A DNA stretch of 40,053 nucleotides from Chitinophagaceae bacterium (GCA_947450165.1 CANFUJ010000007.1:1-40053), one strand, 5' to 3'; counted from the first letter of the stretch, positions 27,301 to 33,915 are shown. The notes: a model not told the origin generated them from the letters alone. A program made the numbers and translations.

Positions 27301-29800
27301 AACCTGTTGCTGTAGATGTTCCTGTTAACGTTGTGGTTTGCCCAACACAAACCGACAATGTTCCAGTTACAGTTGGTAATGGATTTACTGTTACAGTTGC
27401 TGAAGCAGGTGTTGAACCGCAGACATTTGTTACAGTTAATCCAATGTTATATGAACCTGAATTGGCATAAGTAATTGTACCAGGGGAGGAAACATTTGAG
27501 GAAGAAGGATTTCCATTTGCAAAAGTCCATGCATAAGTTGTGTTTGCATCAATAAAGCAAGTGCTGGAATTTGTAGGAGTTATTGACTGATTGACGCAAA
27601 TTGTTGAATTGGACAAGCTTATAGAAACCACAGGTTTCCCTTTAACCGTAATGGTATCTTTAAAAATTACTGATTGGCAACGGTTATTCGGAGCTATAGT
27701 TTGTAATGAGATAATATATTGACCTGGACTTACAAATTGAAAATGTGGATTTTGTGAGGTAGAACTTGTATTGTCGATATAACTATAATCTGATGTTGTT
27801 GGTGTACAACTAGGATTAGATAAATATGCAACACTATATTGATAAGTATTTTGTCCGCAAGTGGGAGTGTTTGTTGAACCACTGGCATACACTGATTGGT
27901 TAGGGCAAATGGTATCTCTATTTAATGTAAATGAAGCCTTTGGAAGGGGATTTACACAAATAGTTTTTGTCATAGTATCTGTTCCAGAACATAAAGATGA
28001 GTTGGATGCTAGAAGCTTGATTGTGTATATACCAGCTGAATCAAATCTTACATTAACAGAGTTTGTGCCAGAAACCCAATTGTCAACACCTCCAGGAATA
28101 ACAGATCCTAAATTAAAACCTGATTGTATTTGATATCTAGTTCCTGGAGAAATAGGGGATATTTGCCAAACTATCTTTCCATCTGTACAAGTTTCGGTGG
28201 AAACATCAATACTTTTTCCTGGGTCTCCTATATTTGTTAGTGTAATTGTTTGACCAACACAAATTGAATCATACGGAGTAATTGTAAAGTCGGCTTTTGG
28301 AGATTTAGCAACATAAATTGGAGATACTGCAAATCTCTTAGTACCACAAGGATTTTTTACAGTTAGAAAAGCACCAAATGCGTTAGTAGATACACCCGTC
28401 CCAGTAGTTGTATTTGTACCACAACTAGTAGATGGAAAAGTATGTGTAATTGGATATGGATTTGAAATAGGATGAACTAAAACTACAGAATCGTTTGAAC
28501 CATCATTGAAAGTTACTGTATAAATTGTTCCCGAGGTGTTTGCGTTAGTCCCTGAAATCTGGACAGTATCTTGAGATCCAGAACAAATTACATCCGATAT
28601 ACCAGATCCGAAATTTGCAGCAGGAACACTTCCAACAAAGACTTTGTACTTTGCAGTATCTGAACACGAATTATTGTTCATTATAAAAGTAAGATTATAT
28701 GTACCTACATTATAATTATGTCCAATGGTTATCCCCGAGGTTATTGGCGCAGTAAAAGTTGTTTGGTCATAATTCTGAGATGAGGAAGCATCTCCCCATT
28801 GAATTTGATATGTAGTTGTGCTTGTAAAGTTTTGAGAGTTGTTTAAAAATTGTAATTGTTGGGAGCCTGAAGAGCATATATAAAAATATTGTTCTCCATT
28901 TATGGTGGTTAGTTGCTGTGCAGCAGATGCATTAGCTAACTGTGCATAAGGACTCGTTCCTATCGTCGTCGTTTGCGTAACCGTATCCTTACAACCAAAA
29001 CTATTTGTAACAATCAATCTAATGCTAAACGTTTGTCCACTTGAATTACGAGGAAAATTATTGTTGGTAGTTATTCCAGTTGATGTATTGTTGTAGCCGT
29101 TTGGCCCGCTAAACGTCCATTGATAATTGGTAAATGAACCTCCACTCGTAGTTGATGTAGAAGTGAATTGGTATTTACGTCCGCAATTGGAGGTAAATGT
29201 AAAACTCGCTACTGGCTTGGGGTTTACCACCACTCTCACCGTATCCAAAGTTGAACAAGTAGAAGCACTATCCGCTTTAATCACATAATCAAAAGTACCA
29301 GCAGTTGTGGTAGGAACGGTGTATGTTGCATTTGTTCCCAATGAAGCTGTGCTTCCTAATAAATACCAATTAATAGATGCACTAGACGGAGCAACACTTC
29401 CTGTTAAATTAAATAAACTACCCTGACAAGTACTTTGATTAGATCCTGCATTCACACGAGGACTTGGGTTTACAGTAACTTGTACAGTATCGCTTTCTGT
29501 GCACGCCGTAGCTCCTGATCCACTACTCACTTTTATGATATAATTAAAAACTCCAGATGTAGAAAGTATAGTGTTTATTGTAGAAGTAGTAGAAATTATG
29601 TTTGATGAATTCCCTTGAATAAACCACTGAATGGTAGCTCCTGTGGGAGCTACAACTGCCGTTCTAACAAAAGCTTTATTCTGACAAATTGTAGTATTAT
29701 TCCCTGCAGTTACACTACATTGAGCCATCAACACATTTGGTAATGATAGTGTAAATAAGCAGATTGCTAATTTAAAAATTAGGTTGTTTAATTTTTTCAT
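18347..29800 (-). CDS. Giant SprB-like modular surface adhesin, T9SS C-terminal domain
   Basis: A secreted protein of 3817 residues (about 390 kDa). Signal peptide 1-26 (ends NVLMAQC). Roughly by residue: Ig-like/PKD modules to about 800; a BIG_2-like array to about 1570, each unit with W-S-x-SVATV-GxVT-GTS-ITYTN-GC and a paired Cys; Ig-like modules with SPAGTINVTVN ends to about 2275; five PKD-like repeats (CSGxxFxxxP, then GTxYxW) to about 2750; true PKD domains with WNFGDGTP/WDFGDG motifs to about 3710. The final 100 residues (YLYVPNAFYANSTQIDFKYF to TLTLFR) are a gliding-type CHU_C domain, a type B signal for type IX secretion. SprF-like partner follows after 2 nt. It probably forms a long surface filament for adhesion or gliding. 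No enzymatic domain was seen. Confidence 0.93.
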   Translation of the reverse strand: MKKLNNLIFKLAICLFTLSLPNVLMAQCSVTAGNNTTICQNKAFVRTAVVAPTGATIQWFIQGNSSNIISTTSTINTILSTSGVFNYIIKVSSGSGATACTESDTVQVTVNPSPRVNAGSNQSTCQGSLFNLTGSVAPSSASINWYLLGSTASLGTNATYTVPTTTAGTFDYVIKADSASTCSTLDTVRVVVNPKPVASFTFTSNCGRKYQFTSTSTTSGGSFTNYQWTFSGPNGYNNTSTGITTNNNFPRNSSGQTFSIRLIVTNSFGCKDTVTQTTTIGTSPYAQLANASAAQQLTTINGEQYFYICSSGSQQLQFLNNSQNFTSTTTYQIQWGDASSSQNYDQTTFTAPITSGITIGHNYNVGTYNLTFIMNNNSCSDTAKYKVFVGSVPAANFGSGISDVICSGSQDTVQISGTNANTSGTIYTVTFNDGSNDSVVLVHPISNPYPITHTFPSTSCGTNTTTGTGVSTNAFGAFLTVKNPCGTKRFAVSPIYVAKSPKADFTITPYDSICVGQTITLTNIGDPGKSIDVSTETCTDGKIVWQISPISPGTRYQIQSGFNLGSVIPGGVDNWVSGTNSVNVRFDSAGIYTIKLLASNSSLCSGTDTMTKTICVNPLPKASFTLNRDTICPNQSVYASGSTNTPTCGQNTYQYSVAYLSNPSCTPTTSDYSYIDNTSSTSQNPHFQFVSPGQYIISLQTIAPNNRCQSVIFKDTITVKGKPVVSISLSNSTICVNQSITPTNSSTCFIDANTTYAWTFANGNPSSSNVSSPGTITYANSGSYNIGLTVTNVCGSTPASATVTVNPLPTVTGTLSVCVGQTTTLTGTSTATGSGTWTSSNIGVATVSNTGVVTGVAAGSATITFTDANGCQKGVTVTVNPLPTITGNSAICVGSTLTLSGSATAATTNPWVSATTSVATITNSGLVTAVSSGTSVITYTNSNGCKSDLTFTANPLPTITGDTIICLNNTSQLTGSATAATTNPWVSATTSVATVSTGGLVSTVSVGTSIITYTNTNGCTKKINVIVKPLPVITGSSSICVGSNVSFSATTNPATSTPWSSSNTSVATVNNSGAVVGVAAGTSTITYTNEFGCQATFSVTVSSSPTATISYPSPVCTNQTNQNITFSGATGGTFSISPVGTTGLTLNTSNGSVNPSTSTAGTYTVNYNIPAGNGCSAVDVSTTITITNTPSGPTVTSPVVYCQNVTASALTATGTGSNSLLYYTTSTGGTGVTSLIPSTTTAGSTTYYVSQSTSNGCEGPRTSITVTVNPLPTITGNSAICVGSTLTLTGSATAATSNPWVSATTSVATVTNSGVVTAVSSGTSVITYTNSNGCKSDVTFTANPLPTITGDTIICLNNTSQLTGSATAATINPWVSATTSVATISTGGLVSTVSVGTSIITYTNTNGCTKKVNVIVKPLPVITGSSSICVGSNVSFSATTNPATSTPWSSSNTSVATVNNSGAVVGVAAGTSTITYTNEFGCQATFSVTVSSSPTATISYPSTICTNQTNQSVTLTGATGGTFSISPVGTTGLTLNTSNGSVNPSTSTAGTYTVNYNIPAGNGCPAVNIDTNITITTTPSAPVPSGNNICSGNTLQLNTSYTGSGTPTWNWTGPNGFSSSDEDPSISNVTVAATGTYSVTVTINSCTSPAGTINVTVNQTPATPTASSNTPVCTGNALTLNASTTSTMPVTWSWSGPNSFTSTSQNPQVSANATTAMDGTYDVYATATYNASSLSCSSATASTIVVINATPVISSSSSTNPSNCASSTGSITLNGLNASTSYTVHYTNSAGAQTSTLTSSSTGVITISSLPAGTYSNVYVVLINCPSTSVGPFSLVDPTPPVTPVIQSVNPLCSGNTINLSASTTSTGTATWSWTGPNSFTSSDQNPTITNATTLATGTYSVTVTINSCTSPAGTINVTVNQTPATPTASSNTPVCTGNALTLTASTTSTMPVTWSWSGPNSFTSTSQNPQVSANATTAMDGTYEVYAIATYTTSTTLNCPSATASTIVVINATPVISSSSSINPSSCASSTGSISLNGLNASTSYTVHYTNSAGAQTSTITSNLTGVITIPLLPAGTYSNVYVVLTNCPSAPVGPFNLVDPTPPPVPTVTNNGAICDGELLQLNATTTSTGNATWNWTGPNGFTSTNYNPSINAAGLNANGVYSVTVTISNCTSQAGTTTVIVNPRPLAPVAPSPVVYCQYDVPVALTATALPGHTLNWYTSLTGGTASATAPTPSTSTTSPISYFVSQTTPAHCEGLRTQIDVIVNPTPVVSGQLQTICSGASFLISPSGTSSVPSNTLYSWGLPVVTGGLTGGATGTNQSNITGTLFNPTDFVQTATYTVSSISGSCPGNTFTVVISVNPAPRIVFSLPNQSICSGNISQAVTLTSPTPNAIIPWTSVQPLGISGVTLSGSGTIPTQTLINTTPNPITVTYTATASTTGTSACPGTPTPYQIVVTPTPVIPNTTETICSGEFFNVQPVNNTNTIVPSGTTYTWTVSNNSNITGQSSQSIPQTSIADTLTNISNVPQTIVYTVKPRSGIADSCIGQLFTITVTVNPKPVIPTLTQTVCSGIGFLLNPANGQPNANTIVPNATVYNWSAPTLTVGMSGAASGTNQSTISGTLYNTTFAPITVTYVVTPISGAAGSCPGLPFNVDITVNPLASISNNPLSQSVCNGNTTTSVNWSSFTAGATYAWTLVSFGNVTGYLPAGNGPTLGAMTLSNNGIAQDSVVYAVSSTASACAGPATNYTIYVNPDANADFRWPYDTACWPYSIVINNTSQLSPGNVNIPNSSYNWYNINQLGIETFIGAGSVFPGYIIQGPSDSIKIKMVSISAFGCKNDSLTHTFYTKPKPTAAFTMSNRDSCGPLTISFVNQTNIRDTFRYQWNFGNGQTSTATNPGPVTYVSNPRFFDTTYYITLRAFNECDTTTYLDSVIVRADPKARFAVSSSSGCSPFTIQVTNSSLGNPHTYYWDFGDGTPIQTTTTLGTLTHTYYTGIVDTFELKLVAISACGRDSQIIKIRVAPNVIHPGVSVNATELYGCVSHSVNFINTSTGATNFTWNFGDGTPLQTTNFFQTIVNHTYNTAGNFNIQINMTNGCSDTSINTSITVYPRPTAAFTTSQTVYCFGDTTRFINNSINATNYIWSFGNGIFNTNFQPNYMYLNPGVYNVQLEAQQSNATGLVCFDTITRSITILSKPDTAIITNINPVNCSPFIITGSVPGYTTESITWYVYDTTLPVYPVVISNPILNYTFNHSGRFKVVMVIENASGCKDSSFRFLSVYAKPVATFTPLNLTTCSLDTLVSYINNTTANIYTPLTYRWYVDGIQRATSGNFTYRYTALPTDILPRIFNTKLVATNSVGCADSTTGALQISPTAKSIFNLSNPQACIPFVAAINNSSTYATNYQWYLNGVLVSINENPNINITTANTSYTVTLIVSNIYACRPDTSSFTFRSRVMPIAAFSFNNTLGCSGQLAVVTTNTSQHANAYTWEWGDATANSTINNPTHLFSSVGVYNTLLTASDGVCTDTISHSVVVSQKPTANFIANNVKNCDTSGVRFINLTANATSFLWTVSNGYTTTETSPTIILNPSATPYSVTLLAINADGCRDSLTRANYIKVYALPQGDFTITPSPTIYIPNYTFGFLNLTPDYPIYKYNWSLGDGSFAITRDVVSHLYSDTGNYEVRLTVLDTTTSCVDTVIKYARIIGYPGYLYVPNAFYANSTQIDFKYFKPLGKGLAEYELLIFDSWGKLLFRTTKLDYAGSPVEGWDGTFKGAPMPQDAYAWKIKARFRNGKVWEGMNYDKSQQGQPAHSFGTLTLFR
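23225..25060 (-). repeat. In-frame 789-bp (263-aa) tandem duplication in the giant gene
   Basis: The segment TPATPTASSNTPVCTGNAL and the surrounding Ig-like modules recur with a period of exactly 789 nt (compare the GTGTATTTGATGATGCAG matches at 24001 and 24790). About two full copies and a third, more diverged partial copy are visible, all in frame. Copy edges are approximate. Confidence 0.85.
25070..27177 (-). repeat. In-frame 1167-bp (389-aa) tandem duplication in the giant gene
   Basis: A block of five modules (three BIG_2-like, two others) is present 1.8 times with a period of 1167 nt. The near identity is seen from antisense shadow ORFs at 25380-25721 and 26547-26888, which differ at 3 of 113 positions. 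The period is a multiple of three, so the frame is kept. Confidence 0.9.
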
Positions 29801-29903
29801 ATATTATTTAGAGAAGTCTTTTTTATACTATTATTATTAATTATTTCGATTTATAACCCATCTTTTAAAAAATCGACAAATTATACGTTCATAAAAACTT
29901 ATG

Positions 29904-29912
29904 CCCCCCCCC
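29904..29912 (-). repeat. Homopolymeric (G)9 tract in the leader of the giant gene
   Basis: Nine C on the plus strand, hence nine G on the coding strand, in otherwise A+T-rich DNA. It lies 104 nt before the start codon and about 70 nt after the predicted transcription start. Such tracts are classic sites of slipped-strand length change. Confidence 0.9.
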
Positions 29913-29983
29913 TTTCACATTAAACATTTTTTGAAAAACTATAGACTGATAGGATACTTAAAAACCTGTGAATAAAATGTTGG

Positions 29984-30014
29984 CAAATTTATAGGTTTAT
30001 TGCTTACAACCAAA
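29984..30014 (-). promoter_or_regulatory. Putative promoter of the giant adhesin operon
   Basis: Read on the minus strand: TTTG at 30014-30011, a 19-bp spacer, then TAAATTTG at 29991-29984, an exact match to the Bacteroidota -33/-7 consensus. The start of transcription would lie near 29977, giving a leader of about 177 nt that includes the G tract. This is the best promoter match found beside the one for ppiD. Confidence 0.6.
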
Positions 30015-30052
30015 GAAAAATTGAGAATATTTTATAATATATTCTATTTTTA

Positions 30053-31270
30053 CTAATTAGTCCAGGCCAGCTTCAGCATTAAATAAGAGGGGCGAAATTG
30101 AGTGGTATACCATCCTCCGGTTTGAACAATCTTCACCAAACCAAACCATTCTTCCACATCATTTGCATCTTGTGTGTACGAGTCCTGTAAATCGTATTTC
30201 CACCATGAATCCAAATACTCATGCACACATGCTCCTGCTATAGGTAAATTGGTGGTTCGTAAATCTTGTACATTAGTCAATAACCCCGAAGACTGCTCCT
30301 GCTCTGTATTTCCACCATATCCATAATTTGGCGCTCCTACGTGATTTGCATTTGGCGATACACTCAATCCCATCTCCGTTAATAATAATGGCATCGCAGG
30401 ATAACGCCCCTTCAACTCCTCTACCCAACCCTGAAACAACGATCCCGTTCCACTGCCAACTTGCGTTTGTGGTCGATATTCTGGTACCGAATAAGAATAC
30501 ACGTTATGACACCTGAAATCCAAAAACTCCGTATCTATCATATCCGCCGTTCTGATGTCGTTCGAATAAGACACCAACGACATCCTTCCATAATTTATAT
30601 ATTCATATTGCTTTACATAATCGGCCATTTCTGCAATAAATGCTTCCGTTGCATTAATGTTTCCATTTGTAAATACATATTCGCCCGAATAACTATTGAT
30701 ATTTGGATGTGCCAAATTGGTACTTCTTATACTCGATGCACTCAATTCGTTTCCTACTAAATACGCAATTATGGGCGGATTTTTATTGGTATAAACAGAA
30801 TATATCCTGTCTATTACCGATCTAATATAGGTTTTGGTATTTACTTTAAAGGTTGGATCCTGAAAATCTACCTGATCTCCATTTATCCAAATGGTTTGCA
30901 ATATGGATAAACCACCTATCGACTTAATCGACTCGTAACATTTTTTTGGCGCACCCCATAATCGGACCGTATTGGCGCCCATAGCTTTAATATTAATCAT
31001 ATCCTGATTAATGCTATTTGAAAAATTCAACGGCAGATTGGTATTTTGTTCTGTTTCCCACGGCAGTGTTCCCGGATAACCTGGTACATACACCACACCT
31101 TTTATCTCAAATGGAATGTCGTTTTTTAAAATAAAATGATTGTTTACCGTGTAATTATCCACTTTTGGAACAATTGGTACTACAACATTAGAAGTTGATT
31201 TTTCTTTGGTACATGAACACAACATCATTAATGCAACAATACAAACATTAATGAAATATCGAAAAAACAT
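30053..31270 (-). CDS. Lipoprotein, glycoside-hydrolase clan A-like TIM barrel
   Basis: A 405-residue secreted lipoprotein. The signal peptide ends LMMLCSC-T with Cys20 as the likely lipidated residue; a Cys/Lys/Ser-rich linker follows. The body resembles the (beta/alpha)8 domain of GH5/GH2-type retaining glycosidases: IKAMGANTVRLWG (about 95-106), the acid/base candidate Glu175 in VGNELS and the nucleophile candidate Glu299 in LLTEMG, plus aromatic-rich VHEYLDSWWKYD near the end. Exact family and substrate are not determinable by eye; mannan or beta-glucan are possibilities only. It stands apart from the giant adhesin, whose start lies 252 nt past the end of this gene, with no shared operon. 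Confidence 0.72.
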   Translation of the reverse strand: MFFRYFINVCIVALMMLCSCTKEKSTSNVVVPIVPKVDNYTVNNHFILKNDIPFEIKGVVYVPGYPGTLPWETEQNTNLPLNFSNSINQDMINIKAMGANTVRLWGAPKKCYESIKSIGGLSILQTIWINGDQVDFQDPTFKVNTKTYIRSVIDRIYSVYTNKNPPIIAYLVGNELSASSIRSTNLAHPNINSYSGEYVFTNGNINATEAFIAEMADYVKQYEYINYGRMSLVSYSNDIRTADMIDTEFLDFRCHNVYSYSVPEYRPQTQVGSGTGSLFQGWVEELKGRYPAMPLLLTEMGLSVSPNANHVGAPNYGYGGNTEQEQSSGLLTNVQDLRTTNLPIAGACVHEYLDSWWKYDLQDSYTQDANDVEEWFGLVKIVQTGGWYTTQFRPSYLMLKLAWTN

Positions 31271-31394
31271 AATTAATTTTTGATAAAATTAATCGATTAA
31301 CATTTCAAATTGTATTTTTATAAAATTATAAATTTTAGTTAATTGAATGTAAACGCTCGTTTTATTAAAATTAAATGAGGAATTTGAACGGATT

Positions 31395-32000
31395 ATGGAA
31401 TGGATTGTACCAATTTTATTGATTTGCATCTCACTGATGATTTATTTTTACAATTTTAAAAAGAAAAATAATTCGTCAGATAATGATTTAAATGTACCAA
31501 ATCAAGAAGCAAAAAATATTAATGTAACACATGATGATTTAAAAAAAGAAATCAGCCATCGAATTACAGACTATCTTAATAAAAATAAAATATTATACAG
31601 CACTGCTGATGCAGGATCTACCTATAGGATCATTTATGAAAACGGAGAAAATGACGAGCATCAAATTTTAATCGAAATCCCCGACCAAAAAAGTTACATC
31701 AAATTTTCTTGTCTCATTTTTAGAAATGTACCCGATGATGCATTAAGCAGGTCGGCAGAAATCATTACGCGTATCAATAACCGTTATGTACTGGGAAACT
31801 TGTTGTTAATGTATGAAGAGCGGTTGGTTATTTTCGAAGCCAATATGATTCTAACCGACATAAATCAACTTACCGAAGAATTTATTGATTTGTATTTAAA
31901 AGAAACCATTAAAGCGGGTTATTGGTGTAAACCTTTGATAAATAAAGTCATTATTGATAACGAAGAGCCGATTATCGCTTTACTTGAATTTATAGAATAG
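31395..32000 (+). CDS. Membrane-anchored YbjN-like protein
   Basis: A 201-residue protein with one N-terminal membrane helix (about 3-20, MEWIVPILLICISLMIYFY), a Lys/Asn-rich linker and a soluble domain from about residue 50. The soluble part has the alpha/beta pattern of YbjN/T3SS-chaperone-like folds: helix ISHRITDYLNKNKI, strands with RIIYENGENDEHQILIEIP, FSCLIFRNVPDDALSRSAEIITRINNRYVLGNLLLMYEERLVIFEANM. Family resemblance is weak and from memory. Function unknown. It diverges from the lipoprotein gene (124 nt) and ends 2 nt from the stop of the convergent transferase-like gene. Confidence 0.55.
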   Translation: MEWIVPILLICISLMIYFYNFKKKNNSSDNDLNVPNQEAKNINVTHDDLKKEISHRITDYLNKNKILYSTADAGSTYRIIYENGENDEHQILIEIPDQKSYIKFSCLIFRNVPDDALSRSAEIITRINNRYVLGNLLLMYEERLVIFEANMILTDINQLTEEFIDLYLKETIKAGYWCKPLINKVIIDNEEPIIALLEFIE

Positions 32001-32002
32001 CA

Positions 32003-32683
32003 TTATTTTTTCTCTTGATCCATTAAAAATTCTGCGTAACTAATCCATTTCTTTTTCTCCCAGCTCAATATTTCGGTAGCCGATTTATCTAAAAATAATT
32101 TGTAATCAAACTTGTTATTTCCTGGCGCAATATATCCAGGGTAATACCATTCGATATTGTTGTTTTTGCAGTATTCAAACTTTTTCAAAACCAGTAATTT
32201 CCCAATAGAAAAAGATTTATAATCTGGGTGATAAATATTTTTAATGCCTGCAATTGTGTTTTTTCCTTGATCAAAAATACCAAGCCCGATTAATTTATTT
32301 TCTGACCTTACTTCAATTTTATATGTGTCATAAACCTGACAAGTGGTATCTACCAATAATTCTTTAATGGTATAATTGGTTATAAAATCAATATGGCTAA
32401 AATACACATCATGCAATAATTCCATTTCCTCTGTAAGCGAAAATGGTTCTATAGAAAAAGATAAGGAATCTGCTTTTTTTAATAGATGCTTAGATGATTT
32501 ACTTAACTGAATTTGATGTACATCATATCTGGCCCAATATACACGTACCCAATCTAAACCACTAGGCGTGATATTTGTGGTAAAAATTTCTGACCCAATT
32601 CTGTACCAACCTTTTTCTAAGTATTGATCAAGCATTTCGTTTTTAATGCTTTCGTGGCTGTGAAAAAGCATGTTTTCAATCAT
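32003..32683 (-). CDS. Arginyl-tRNA-protein transferase-like protein, cysteine-poor
   Basis: A 226-residue protein that aligns by eye with the ATE1/Bpt family, which transfers amino acids from tRNA to protein N-termini. Visible blocks are GWYRIGSEIFTTN near 25-37, RVYWARYDVHQIQLSKSSKHLLKK (like the LRIPVxxFxPSRSQKRLLxK segment of Bpt), IEPFSLTEEMELLHDVYFSHI, GLGIFDQGKNTIAGIKNIYHPDYKSFSIG, and WYYPGYIAPGNNKFDYK (like WYPGYWIxxCPKMxYK). The family's conserved Cys in the N-terminal region (CxxC pair) and in the late motif are absent. It could be an acyl- or aminoacyl-transferase with changed chemistry. Family match moderate, function unknown. Confidence 0.65.
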   Translation of the reverse strand: MIENMLFHSHESIKNEMLDQYLEKGWYRIGSEIFTTNITPSGLDWVRVYWARYDVHQIQLSKSSKHLLKKADSLSFSIEPFSLTEEMELLHDVYFSHIDFITNYTIKELLVDTTCQVYDTYKIEVRSENKLIGLGIFDQGKNTIAGIKNIYHPDYKSFSIGKLLVLKKFEYCKNNNIEWYYPGYIAPGNNKFDYKLFLDKSATEILSWEKKKWISYAEFLMDQEKK

Positions 32684-32999
32684 AGAAGTACGTTTATTGA
32701 TTGGCTAAAATAAAATTTACAAATCAATAATGATGTTAAAAAAGATAGAAATTGAATGCCGTGTACAATTATCAATTTTATGTGTACATTTTTATAAAAT
32801 AAATAGCTTAGTGAACTTAGTTTGCATGTTATTTATCCAATTTTTTCAACGGAATTTCTTCGAGTTTGGCGGTAATATTTTCTTTTTTAAGTAACAATAC
32901 TTACGGATATCATGTGTAAAAACTCAATTTTTAAACTGATTGTTATCATTGCTTGTAATGAATCATCAGCAGTTGTAGTTTTACATCAGATAAGCGCGC

Positions 33000-33350
33000 A
33001 ACATATCCGATACCAATGAAAAACCAGAACATCCAAAACCAATGAAAAACTAAAACCAAAATCCAAACCAAATGAAAAAACCAAACATCCGAATCCCAAA
33101 AAAACCAAACCCGTATTAAAGTCCAAATCCAAAAAAATCCAATCCAAATGAAAAAACCAGAACATCCAAAACCAATGAAAAACTAAAACCAAAATCCAAT
33201 CCAAAAGAAAAAACCAAACATCCGAATCCAAACCAAATGAAAAAAACCAAATTATCCTAACCTGTAGAAAACTAAAACCGAATTAATATCTTAATCCAAA
33301 CACAATCCAATCCAAATGAAAACGTTTTATCCAATCCAAATGAAAAAAAC
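33000..33350. repeat. A/C-only tandem repeat, about 133-bp period
   Basis: The plus strand is nearly free of G and T except in ATGAAAAA and CATCCG words. A block CCAGAACATCCAAAACCAATG recurs at 33024 and 33157, a period of 133 nt, with shorter echoes of AATCCAAACCAAATGAAAAAA. About two copies plus degenerate tails. The minus-strand ORF of 81 residues here is a by-product of this base bias. Confidence 0.85.
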
Positions 33351-33434
33351 TATGAGCTGATGAAGTGTTAGAGGCTTCAGTATCCTAATGATTACAACAA
33401 CTTATACTTAAACCGAAGCCAAAATAAATTGAAG

Positions 33435-33469
33435 ACCGCCATTGCAGAGATGTAATAGGCGGTTTTTTT
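33435..33469 (+). terminator. Orphan intrinsic terminator
   Basis: ACCGCCATTGC ... GTAATAGGCGGT forms an 11-bp stem with one bulged A, followed by TTTTTTT. There is no gene on the plus strand within 1.4 kb upstream. It may end an unannotated RNA or be the relic of a lost gene. Just upstream, GGCTTC (33372 region) and GAAGCC could pair as well. Confidence 0.6.
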
Positions 33470-33485
33470 ATTGAAAGGGGGCAAT

Positions 33486-33529
33486 GAGGTTTAAAAGTTT
33501 AATTTGCTGCGCGGTTTTAAGGGTTGGGT
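33486..33529. repeat. TTAAACC element, copy at 33.5 kb
   Basis: Minus-strand reading CCTTAAAACCGCGCAGCAAATTAAACTTTTAAACC, a member of the dispersed family also seen at 15.0 kb. Confidence 0.7.
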
Positions 33530-33765
33530 GTATTTTTAGAGATGAAAGAAATACAATTAATTAATTGTTGTTTAATTTAATGGTTAATTGATTGGTTATT
33601 AGCGTGTTAGCGATATTGCAATATTACGTGTTCCCAACACAAACAGCCAAATATTTTCACTAATTTTTATTCAGTGTTATTTATTTTAATTTATCAATCC
33701 CGCGGTTGAAAACCGATGATTGAAATACAGGCGGCATTTTCAGATTGAGAAGCATTTACAAAGAA

Positions 33766-33813
33766 GAGGTTTAAAAGTTTAGGTTTAATTTGCTGCGCGC
33801 GTTTAAAGGTTGG
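33766..33813. repeat. TTAAACC element, copy at 33.8 kb
   Basis: Minus-strand reading begins CCAACCTTTAAACGCGCGCAGC and continues AAATTAAACCTAAACTTTTAAACC. Its flanks repeat those of the 33.5-kb copy (GGTTGGGTG), suggesting a local duplication. Confidence 0.7.
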
Positions 33814-33915
33814 GTGCATTTACATAGATAATCGATTATTGATTTGTTTTAGTTTATTTATACCACGATTGAAAACCGGCGACAATAATCAAATAAAGTG
33901 CTTCCAACCATTATA

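Noticed and set aside
21484-28133. Many plus-strand ORFs opposite the giant adhesin (for example 25380-25721, 26547-26888, 23361-23633)
   Set aside because: They are antisense shadows of Thr/Ser/Val-rich repeats, share the duplication period of the real gene, and lack start context or recognisable domains.
32986-33231. 81-residue minus-strand ORF rich in Phe, Trp and Leu
   Set aside because: It is the reverse reading of the A/C-only tandem repeat; composition, not selection, keeps it open.
33000-33350. CRISPR array
   Set aside because: Repeats are long, degenerate and A/C-only, without regular spacers or cas genes nearby.
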